DNA of 5,004 nucleotides from Deltaproteobacteria bacterium. GTDB lineage: Bacteria > Desulfobacterota > SM23-61. Below the pieces are notes generated by a model, which was given only the letters and a program-made list of their open reading frames with translations, was not told the DNA's origin and made no database searches. Shown piece by piece: positions 1 through 4,513 of the stretch (position 1 is its first letter; each line of letters starts with the position of its first letter). The translations under genes and the position numbers were made by a program. The stretch covers positions 1 to 5,004 of the forward strand of contig JAOUFX010000315.1 of NCBI GenBank assembly GCA_029857975.1, in the 5' to 3' direction.

Positions 1-965
1 GCAGGCTCACCTTAAGTCTCAAAAACTTTATCGGTATTCAAGATGATCGACATAGACTTGTGGACCATAATATCTTCCTCGAACACAAGATAGCCGACCT
101 TCAGGAGGTCATCCAGCCGAAATTCATAGCGATTGATGCGATTATAGCTGGACAGAAAATGATGCTTACGCCGACCCCCTTCCCCATGGGGGCCATCGTC
201 ATGGGGACAAATTCCTGCGCTGTCGACACCGTCTGTTGCCACATGGTTCATGTAGACCCCAAAGATGTAATTCATCTTCGGTATGCATCCGAAAGAGGTT
301 TTGGCCCCATGAATCTGGAAGAAATTGATGTTTTGGGGGATTTCCCACTCCAAGAGGTTCAGCGAAAAACTCAAGATTTTCAATTTTGCATGGAGCATAT
401 TGACAGTTATTTTGGGGAAGATAGTAATCTAAGCTGTAAGGTGGGAACATTCCCAGAGGAGCATTCACCAGATTACTGCTGGGGCGGGTGTCCGGGCGCT
501 CTTCAGGAAGCGATGCACATATTTAAAGGCTACTATCCAAACGTAAACAGGGAAATGAAAAAAGTCCGCTACGTAGTCGGTAAAATTGATGAGCCGCTTG
601 AACTGGGTGAAGATGAAAGAGTGATTTTTGTCGGGGACTGCACCCGTTGGGAAGGAAGAATCAATGGCGGACATGTCAAGATCGAAAGCAGCTATAAGCC
701 CCCAAGAGAGGTAGATGAACGTAAAACCAAGTCGAATGATATGCTGTTAAAAACCTGGAAAACTCTCTGGAGCTGTTTTAAGCAGAAAAATTCCAGGTAT
801 ATCCATGCAAAAGGGTGTCCAGTCTCGGTCGGTGATCATGTTCATTATCTTTCGGCCATTGCTAAGATTAAAAACGTTAATTTTGATCCTAGAATGCTCA
901 TTCCACTCAACGTTGCATACTGGAAGATGCGAACAAATCGTGCACTGAATCGACTCGTCGGATAG
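1..965 (+). CDS. DUF362 family protein with Cys-containing C-terminal extension, 5' end missing
   Basis: The frame is open from the first complete codon (position 3) to the TAG at 963-965, so the gene enters from beyond the left edge and the GTG at 60 is not its start. The visible 320 residues begin inside a DUF362 (PF04015-type) domain: LSLKNFIG near the edge, the 'FIAIDAIIAG' strand, then 'MGTNSCAVDTVCCH', which corresponds to the family's usual 'dPvAvDa' segment. After the DUF362 core comes an extra region of about 190 residues with C-x3-C (codons at 477 and 489), GDC (639) and KGCP (816). This spacing suggests metal or [Fe-S] binding, which is inference. No signal peptide can be judged because the N-terminus is absent. 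The family's biochemical function is not established; some members carry ferredoxin-like clusters. The next gene downstream is a second, Tat-exported DUF362 protein, but about 500 bp and a promoter separate them. Confidence 0.88.
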   Translation, partial: RLTLSLKNFIGIQDDRHRLVDHNIFLEHKIADLQEVIQPKFIAIDAIIAGQKMMLTPTPFPMGAIVMGTNSCAVDTVCCHMVHVDPKDVIHLRYASERGFGPMNLEEIDVLGDFPLQEVQRKTQDFQFCMEHIDSYFGEDSNLSCKVGTFPEEHSPDYCWGGCPGALQEAMHIFKGYYPNVNREMKKVRYVVGKIDEPLELGEDERVIFVGDCTRWEGRINGGHVKIESSYKPPREVDERKTKSNDMLLKTWKTLWSCFKQKNSRYIHAKGCPVSVGDHVHYLSAIAKIKNVNFDPRMLIPLNVAYWKMRTNRALNRLVG

Positions 966-973
966 TAAAGTAA

Positions 974-1074
974 GGGACGTTGATGAAAAATATAACTTTA
1001 CCAGATGAAGAAATTTTGATTGGAAGTCAATTCAGAGGCACAAAATATAAAGTTATAATTTTCATCAACGTCCC
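974..1074. repeat. MITE-like 27-bp inverted repeat with 47-bp centre
   Basis: The arms 974-1000 and 1048-1074 are reverse complements at 26 of 27 positions. Both read GGGACGTTGATGAAAA from the outside inwards. Allowing two more mismatches, they extend outwards to AGT at 969-971 and ACT at 1077-1079. The 47-bp centre shows no transposase. The repeat starts 8 bp after the stop of the DUF362 gene. Such a compact, nearly perfect hairpin in intergenic DNA suits a non-autonomous mobile element (MITE or REP-like), and it could also end transcription of the upstream gene. No clear target-site duplication is seen. The left arm also contains a start codon (983) preceded by AAGGG and opens a 52-residue ORF. 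Confidence 0.75.
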
Positions 1075-1141
1075 CCACTACTTTTGCCTTGACAATATTT
1101 CTGCCAGGGCTAAAATTCAATCAATAGTTGCTCAACCGTAG
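983..1141 (+). pseudogene. Possible remnant of a small antitoxin-like gene (52 codons)
   Basis: An ATG at 983 follows AAGGG at 5-bp spacing and opens a 52-residue frame ending at TAG 1139-1141. The first 16 residues, MKNITLPDEEILIGSQ, resemble the opening beta-strand and helix of VapB-type ribbon-helix-helix antitoxins (pattern MKNITL-x-x-[DE]-E-x-L-I). The rest, including a lysine/isoleucine-rich stretch read through the right repeat arm, matches nothing I recognise. No toxin gene follows. The frame also runs through the promoter-like sequence at 1089-1116. It is best read as a decayed fragment captured in the inverted repeat, or as chance. Confidence 0.2.
1089..1116 (+). promoter_or_regulatory. 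Sigma70-type promoter upstream of the Tat-DUF362 gene
   Basis: TTGACA at 1089-1094 and TAAAAT at 1111-1116 are separated by 16 bp. The -35 box is perfect and the -10 box differs at one position from TATAAT. It lies about 350 bp before the ATG at 1470, so a long leader would precede the exported-protein genes. A very similar arrangement (TTGAAA-N16-TAAAAT, sharing GCTAAAATTCA) recurs at 4309-4336. Confidence 0.5.
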
Positions 1142-1157
1142 CTAATAAACCGATCAA

Positions 1158-1222
1158 CCTAACCTTTTGCCTTCTGGTGGAGTAAAATGAGAAGGTGGGG
1201 TTATCAGAAGATGATCATGTGA
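1158..1222 (+). repeat. Leader repeat copy 1 with 11-codon mini-ORF
   Basis: CCTAACC at 1158-1164, CCTTCTGG at 1170-1177, GGAG at 1179-1182, and an ATG at 1187 followed by AGAAGG. The same elements at the same CCTAACC-to-CTTCTGG spacing (13 bp) occur in copy 2 at 1314-1350. The ATG opens MRRWGYQKMIM, ending at TGA 1220-1222, two bases before a hairpin. The copy lies 59 bp downstream of the TAAAAT box. Whether the peptide is translated is unknown. Confidence 0.4.
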
Positions 1223-1224
1223 AA

Positions 1225-1256
1225 CCCCCAAAGGGCTTAAGATTTCCCTTTGGAGG
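1225..1256 (+). terminator. Hairpin after the first mini-ORF, possible attenuator or weak terminator
   Basis: CCAAAGGG at 1228-1235 pairs perfectly with CCCTTTGG at 1246-1253 around a 10-base loop. Two further C-G pairs beyond one mismatch extend the stem to 1225 and 1256. The following sequence is TGCCTTCCTGTTTCG, which is not a true U-tract, so efficient intrinsic termination is doubtful. Its position two bases after a short ORF, downstream of a promoter, is what a leader-peptide attenuator would look like. Confidence 0.35.
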
Positions 1257-1272
1257 TGCCTTCCTGTTTCGT

Positions 1273-1287
1273 CCTATTTAAAATAGG
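1273..1287. promoter_or_regulatory. Perfect palindrome CCTATTT-A-AAATAGG, possible operator
   Basis: Seven-base arms around one central A are perfectly complementary. An odd-length DNA dyad of this kind is typical of a dimeric regulator's binding site and too tight for an RNA hairpin. It lies between the hairpin at 1225-1256 and the second leader repeat, about 180 bp before the Tat-DUF362 start. No regulator gene is visible in the window. Confidence 0.3.
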
Positions 1288-1383
1288 CGTTCTAAATTTA
1301 TAGGCATATTTACCCTAACCCCAAACCTTCTGGAGTGGCGTATGAAAAGGAGTTTCCGGAAGGTGCCCATATTTTGGGTCTAA
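1288..1383 (+). repeat. Leader repeat copy 2 with 13-codon mini-ORF
   Basis: Positions 1288-1349 align with 4368-4428 at about three quarters identity. The best blocks are CGTTYTAAATTTATA (14 of 15), AAACCTTYTGGAG (12 of 13) and TATGRAAAG (8 of 9); the first two blocks start exactly 30 bp apart in both copies. GGAG at 1332-1335 lies 6 bp before the ATG at 1342, which opens MKRSFRKVPIFWV ending at TAA 1381-1383. The rest of the leader up to 1454 holds only small hairpins (AAAGAA/TTCTTT at 1384-1400, CGCC/GGCG at 1425-1436). Confidence 0.5.
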
Positions 1384-1454
1384 AAAGAATTTATTTCTTT
1401 GGAGAGCCTTTTTATCCTTGTTCTCGCCATTCGGCGTAAATTCGAACCCACAGA

Positions 1455-1461
1455 AAGGAGG
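1455..1461 (+). promoter_or_regulatory. Ribosome binding site fixing the start at 1470
   Basis: AAGGAGG stands 8 bp before the ATG at 1470. The internal ATG at 1503, which would give the textbook Tat start MNRREF, has only GGAG directly abutting it, too close to work. The upstream start is therefore preferred, giving an 11-residue extension before the twin-arginine motif. Confidence 0.85.
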
Positions 1462-1469
1462 AAAGAACG

Positions 1470-2540
1470 ATGTCTGGATTGTATCATAAAATTTATTCGG
1501 AGATGAACCGCAGGGAGTTTGTGAAAACCGCTGCAGCGGGAGCTGCTGGCTTAGCTCTCATGGGTTTGCCCTCTGCGAAAACCGGTGCGGCGGAAAAATA
1601 TCCTCACTGGGGAGAGGTCGTAATAATCCGGGATGAAAATGCCACTAAGGGGCCAGAGGTTAATTTTAAAGTCGTTCAGTCTATGTTAGATGAATCAATC
1701 CAGGCTTTGACCAAAGGTGGCGGATGGCCATCTCTCATCCCCTCTTACAAGACCGGCGAGACTGTAGGGATTAAAGTCAATTGCCAGGTACCGCTGATAT
1801 CAACTCAATGGAAGGTTGTAGGGGCTGTCATTCGGGGATTGGTGGGAATGGGAATACCGCAGAAGAATATTGTAATCTGGGATGCTGATTCGGAAAGTAT
1901 GAAGTGGACCTCGATGGGTTGGGTCCGCGGTGTCTTTCCCGAAGTGCGCCTGGCAACCACGGATACATTGAAAGATCCTTTTGATTCCAGTAAATCGATG
2001 GATATTTTGGGGAATCGAACTTGCCTCAGCCGGCTTTTAACCGGGGCAGATCACCTGATCAATGTCCCCGTATTGAAGAATCATTTTGAAGCGGGGATTA
2101 CCTTTGCCCTGAAGAATCATTTAGGTTCGGCAGGAGAAAATATTAAAGATCGGCAAAAGATATTTCACCTTCCTCCGGAAGAAAAAATTTTTTGGCATAA
2201 GAGACTTGGGCGTGGGAAGCCAAAAGGCGAAGCCATAGCCCTTATTAACACAGCCCCGGACATCAAAAATAAGACTCGCTTAATCGTCGGAGATGCTCTG
2301 TTTGGGGTATGCACGATGGGGCCAATTTCCCCACCGGATTTTGCTTATAATGGTCTAATCGTTGCGACAGACCCTGTGGCCACGGATCATCAGGCCCGGC
2401 TGATCATTGAAAATGAAAGGAAAAATAGGAATTTGCCGCTTGTGCCATCTACTCAAATTGATCATGCGATAAAACTGGGGCTGGGAGCGCCTATCGATGA
2501 AATGAAGGTTATCCCTGTGGACCGGACCAAAAAAGGATGA
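1470..2540 (+). CDS. Tat-exported DUF362 domain protein
   Basis: This 356-residue protein begins with a twin-arginine signal: NRREFVK at residues 13-19, an Ala/Gly/Leu-rich stretch (20-34), and a probable cleavage near GAA at 39-41. The mature part is a full DUF362 domain. It includes GETVGIKVNCQ (96-106), VPVLKNH (199-205) followed by FALKNHLGS (212-220), a substantial insert, IVGDALFGV (272-280), and the 'IVATDPVATDHQAR' segment (297-310). Cysteines are few (105, 185, 281) and do not form a ferredoxin pattern. Tat export implies folding, possibly with a cofactor, before crossing the inner membrane; the mature protein is expected in the periplasm. The biochemical activity of this family is not settled, and DUF362 relatives are common in anaerobes. 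The gene heads a forward set with the DUF6599-like gene 11 bp downstream and probably depends on the promoter at 1089. The start is fixed by AAGGAGG at 1455. Confidence 0.92.
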   Translation: MSGLYHKIYSEMNRREFVKTAAAGAAGLALMGLPSAKTGAAEKYPHWGEVVIIRDENATKGPEVNFKVVQSMLDESIQALTKGGGWPSLIPSYKTGETVGIKVNCQVPLISTQWKVVGAVIRGLVGMGIPQKNIVIWDADSESMKWTSMGWVRGVFPEVRLATTDTLKDPFDSSKSMDILGNRTCLSRLLTGADHLINVPVLKNHFEAGITFALKNHLGSAGENIKDRQKIFHLPPEEKIFWHKRLGRGKPKGEAIALINTAPDIKNKTRLIVGDALFGVCTMGPISPPDFAYNGLIVATDPVATDHQARLIIENERKNRNLPLVPSTQIDHAIKLGLGAPIDEMKVIPVDRTKKG

Positions 2541-2551
2541 GGATTTTATGA

Positions 2552-3097
2552 ATGAAAATGCGGGTTAGTGGGCTGTTGATTTTGGGATTTTCGGTCCTGT
2601 TTTGTGGATTAGCTTGGCCTGATCAGGCATCGGAGAGGCCCGAGAAGGTTCTTGGATTGATGATTCTTCTTCCTGCGGATGACGAAATCCCGGGGTGGAA
2701 ACGTACCGAGAAGATTCTCAGGGCCTCGAAACAGGAAGATCTTTATAGGATTTTTAATGGGGGGGCAAGCCTTTACATCCAACATGGGTTTCGTTCCTTC
2801 GTGGGGCAAAGTTATAAGGGGGCGAAAGGAACGGAACTTGAGGTGCATATTTTTGATCAAGGGGCACCTCAAAATACAGAAGATTTATACGAAAACCCAT
2901 TTACGAAACCGAACCGCATTAAGGAAATAGCTAACCTCGGGGAAAAAGCCCGTATAGACATGACTCCCCTATTTTGCTATGGGGTGGATTTTATTCAGAA
3001 GGGGTTCTTTGTGCGTGTAATTATCCAGGATAGAACTGAGAAGGGGTTGAATGTGGCCATTTCCTTTGCCCGGTTTATCTCGAAACGGATTAAATGA
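2552..3097 (+). CDS. Exported DUF6599-like protein
   Basis: This 181-residue protein has an N-terminal signal: KMR followed by a hydrophobic run (residues 5-22) and a likely Sec cleavage near residues 23-27. The Cys at 18 is not in a good lipobox (VLFC), so a lipoprotein is less likely. The mature part carries the DUF6599 pattern: LLPADDEIPGW (39-49), 'EDLYRIFNGGASLYIQHGF' (62-80), then SYKG and ELEVHIFDQGAPQNTEDLY (95-113). A C-terminal block, GFFVRVIIQD (151-160), resembles the closing strand of that family. The function of the family is unknown. The ATG at 2552 follows GAGG (2539-2542), which overlaps the stop codon of the Tat-DUF362 gene, so translation is probably coupled. An ATG at 2548 gives only a six-residue dead end. 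The tight spacing indicates shared transcription and probably shared work in the periplasm. Confidence 0.85.
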   Translation: MKMRVSGLLILGFSVLFCGLAWPDQASERPEKVLGLMILLPADDEIPGWKRTEKILRASKQEDLYRIFNGGASLYIQHGFRSFVGQSYKGAKGTELEVHIFDQGAPQNTEDLYENPFTKPNRIKEIANLGEKARIDMTPLFCYGVDFIQKGFFVRVIIQDRTEKGLNVAISFARFISKRIK

Positions 3098-3100
3098 CTT

Positions 3101-3166
3101 AGCCCCGAAGTTTGCAATACGATGGCTCCGGGGAGGTTCTCGCGTCCATTGGAGCCTTTTCTTTTT
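3101..3166 (+). terminator. Terminator-like hairpin with competing upstream pairing (attenuator-like)
   Basis: GGCTCC at 3124-3129 pairs with GGAGCC at 3151-3156, with extra GGA/TCC pairing inside (3132-3134 with 3145-3147). TTTTCTTTTT follows directly at 3157-3166, a good intrinsic terminator. Just upstream, AGCCCCG at 3101-3107 can pair with GGCT at 3124-3127 or CGGGG at 3129-3133, which would break the terminator stem. The next gene's ribosome binding site starts only 16 bases after the T-run, leaving no room for a new promoter between them. Confidence 0.6.
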
Positions 3167-3171
3167 CACCC

Positions 3172-3193
3172 ATTACCCGGAAAGGAGGGTAAT
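3172..3193 (+). promoter_or_regulatory. Hairpin enclosing the ribosome binding site of the 3197 gene
   Basis: ATTACCC at 3172-3178 is a perfect reverse complement of GGGTAAT at 3187-3193, with the loop GGAAAGGA. The Shine-Dalgarno AAGGAGG (3182-3188) lies partly in the loop and partly in the 3' arm, 8 bp before the ATG at 3197. It fixes that start and could make translation sensitive to RNA folding. No gene-specific regulator is evident. Confidence 0.55.
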
Positions 3194-3196
3194 AAA

Positions 3197-3859
3197 ATGA
3201 AGAAGATAATTTTTTTAGGATGGTTGATTGTGTTTCTTGCTCCAATGTTATGGGCGCAAGAGAAGGTTGAAGCCCCAGTCTGGAATGTGGGGGACAAATG
3301 GGTTTTCGATCGGGAAGGGCCGATTGAAGTGATTGGCTGCGATGCCCAGTGCTATTCCGTTAAGTTTTCAGGGGGAATATTCCCCAAAGATGCCTCTGGA
3401 ATTGCCATATTCGAAAGATCAACGCTCAACGTTAAATATATGTTGGAAAGAGATCAACGGAAAGAATACAGGGGTTTCCGGAAGAAGATTCTAAATTTTC
3501 CCTTAACGCTGGGAAAGCAATGGAAAGATATATACCAAGTAGACGAGGTCGGACAAATAGGTATGCATGCAATGGTTGCAGTTGAATATCAAGAAACTTT
3601 CCAGGTCCTAGGGTGGGAAGAGGTTGAAGTTCGCGCAGGCAAATTCAAGGCCATCAAGGTGGAATATAAAATCGACCCTTCACAGCGTCTCGCCATTGGC
3701 TGGGTCCCTTCGGGTAAATTCAAGGCTTGGTACTGGTATTCACCGGAAGTAAAGAACTTTGTGAAATCCCAGTATGAGAAGGGATATAGTGAAGCGCTTC
3801 TTGAAGAGAAGGGAGCCAGGGGAAATTGGGAGTTGGTTTCCTATGAATTAAAAAAATAA
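3197..3859 (+). CDS. Small secreted beta-rich protein, unknown function
   Basis: From the ATG at 3197 the protein has 220 residues. An in-frame ATG at 3122 would add 25 residues but lies inside the terminator stem region and lacks a ribosome binding site. MKK plus a hydrophobic core (residues 4-18) and LWA|QE at 18-22 form a clear Sec signal peptide. The mature part looks all-beta: PVWNVGDKWVFDRE (27-40), FPLTLGKQWKDIY (101-113), ETFQVLGWEEVEVRAGKFKAIKVEY (133-157), AWYWYSPEVKNFVKSQY (177-193), and NWELVSYELKK at the end. The order 'LxxGxxW, then VxxGxFxAIKVE, then WYxxEVxxFVK' recalls TapB-like/DUF3108-like exported proteins; this is pattern memory, not a search result. Cysteines 48 and 52 (CDAQC) could form a disulfide. 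It follows the DUF6599-like gene after 99 bp and the attenuator-like hairpin, and ends the forward set before the terminator at 3967. Confidence 0.85.
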   Translation: MKKIIFLGWLIVFLAPMLWAQEKVEAPVWNVGDKWVFDREGPIEVIGCDAQCYSVKFSGGIFPKDASGIAIFERSTLNVKYMLERDQRKEYRGFRKKILNFPLTLGKQWKDIYQVDEVGQIGMHAMVAVEYQETFQVLGWEEVEVRAGKFKAIKVEYKIDPSQRLAIGWVPSGKFKAWYWYSPEVKNFVKSQYEKGYSEALLEEKGARGNWELVSYELKK

Positions 3860-3966
3860 ACTTTTGAAATTGATTTTGGCTCTGTAAATTGCAAAGGGTT
3901 GGCTTATCAATAAGGGCAAACGGGAATCTTTGAATGGTCGATACAGCCGTCAGAATGGGAAATCGG

Positions 3967-3997
3967 AAAGGCAGGAGCATCAACGTCCTGCCTTTTT
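3967..3997 (+). terminator. Strong Rho-independent terminator
   Basis: AAAGGCAGGA (3967-3976) pairs perfectly with TCCTGCCTTT (3986-3995) around a nine-base loop, and the T-run continues to 3997 with further T-rich sequence to about 4011. It closes the exported-protein transcript 107 bp after the stop at 3859. The A-flanked stem could also work on the other strand. Confidence 0.85.
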
Positions 3998-4094
3998 GCT
4001 TTCTTTTGTTTACTCACTTTCAACCAATAATCCTTACCCGATTCGGCTTTACTAAACTGCAGCTTTGTAGGTGAAACCTAAGTTTTATTAAAGT

Positions 4095-4223
4095 ATGAGG
4101 TTCTACATCTGCTATCGATGTGGTGTTTTTCAAGAAGTAAAAAGTTATGATTTCGAAAAGATATCTGCAGCTGGCTACCTCCTGGAGCAGGTTTCTTTCT
4201 TGGCAAGCTGTCCGAACTTTTAA
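4095..4223 (+). CDS. Possible 42-residue CxxC protein
   Basis: An ATG at 4095 opens a 42-codon frame to TAA 4221-4223; an in-frame stop at 4089 rules out a longer version. It begins MRFYICYRCGVFQEV, a CxxC knuckle typical of small zinc-ribbon proteins, and ends SFLASCPNF with one further Cys. The composition is protein-like, with alternating hydrophobic and charged residues in the middle. Against it: there is no good ribosome binding site (only TAAAG just before the ATG), no fourth cysteine to complete a zinc site, and I recognise no family. A CCACAA-GATG-TTGTGG hairpin follows the stop by 14 bases, as a terminator might. It could be the stump of a longer zinc-ribbon protein. Confidence 0.35.
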   Translation: MRFYICYRCGVFQEVKSYDFEKISAAGYLLEQVSFLASCPNF

Positions 4224-4237
4224 GAGTCTGAAAGCAC

Positions 4238-4256
4238 CCACAAGATGTTGTGGTTT
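4238..4256 (+). terminator. Weak hairpin terminator candidate after the 42-residue ORF
   Basis: CCACAA (4238-4243) pairs perfectly with TTGTGG (4248-4253) around GATG, followed by only TTT then CCTG. The stem is short and the T-run poor, so it is a weak candidate. Its place just after the small ORF is the main reason to list it. Confidence 0.3.
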
Positions 4257-4308
4257 CCTGTGAACAATATGTTAAAAAATTGACAAATAGGGGAAGAAAA
4301 AAAACCGC

Positions 4309-4336
4309 TTGAAAGCATTTCTTAGCCTGCTAAAAT
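4309..4336 (+). promoter_or_regulatory. Promoter-like sequence resembling the one at 1089
   Basis: TTGAAA at 4309-4314 and TAAAAT at 4331-4336 are 16 bp apart, the same spacing as at 1089-1116. Both share the 11-mer GCTAAAATTCA across the -10 box and an ATTTCT block in the spacer. It points to the right, towards the 3' end of the opposite-strand LysM gene, where no forward gene is seen. It would therefore yield a short non-coding or antisense RNA if active. Confidence 0.35.
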
Positions 4337-4367
4337 TCAGTAGCTTCTTCTTGCCTTAAAGTAAACC

Positions 4368-4438
4368 CGTTTTAAATTTATATTTTCATCCACTCTGAAC
4401 TCAAACCTTTTGGAGGATTTATGGAAAGAGGGAGATGA
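4368..4438 (+). repeat. Leader repeat copy 3 with five-codon mini-ORF
   Basis: This is the counterpart of 1288-1349: CGTTTTAAATTTATA, then AAACCTTTTGGAG starting 30 bp later, then TATGGAAAG. GGAGG at 4412-4416 precedes the ATG at 4421, which reads only MERGR before TGA 4436-4438. It lies 75 bp downstream of the TAAAAT box at 4331, echoing the promoter-to-repeat order at 1089-1222. The remaining stretch to 4513 shows no gene and no convincing terminator for either strand. Confidence 0.5.
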
Positions 4439-4513
4439 GGGGGAAGGTAAACTACAGTAACGGCCACTATTCTTGATAATCCTTACTTCTTCATGTCCGA
4501 CACTATATGATTA

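Noticed and set aside
199..674. Reverse-strand frames opposite the first DUF362 gene.
   Set aside because: They are shadows of the coding strand with no domain signal or initiation site.
2548..2568. ATG at 2548 as a start for the DUF6599-like gene.
   Set aside because: It is in another frame and stops after six codons; the ATG at 2552 gives the signal peptide and domain.
3122..3196. A 25-residue N-terminal extension of the secreted protein from the ATG at 3122.
   Set aside because: It has no ribosome binding site, runs through a terminator hairpin and would bury the signal peptide. The ATG at 3197 has an ideal AAGGAGG.
3910..3966. AGGGCAAAC followed by GATACAGCC before a terminator, recalling part of the c-di-GMP-I (GEMM) riboswitch core.
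   Set aside because: The hairpin expected between the two conserved blocks does not form, the GACGCAAAGCC block is not matched, and the second stem with its tetraloop receptor is missing. It is also positioned as a 3' UTR of the upstream gene.
3978..3988. CATCAACGTCC shared between the terminator loop/stem and the right arm of the inverted repeat (1063-1073).
   Set aside because: An 11-base match is expected by chance several times in 5 kb, and the flanks do not match.
4020..4241. A 73-codon reverse frame opposite the candidate CxxC ORF.
   Set aside because: It has no recognisable domain or ribosome binding site, and the sequence reads as the complement of a more protein-like forward frame.
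4280..4285. TTGACA as a further -35 box.
   Set aside because: No -10-like hexamer lies 15-19 bp downstream; the A-run and ACCGC occupy that place.
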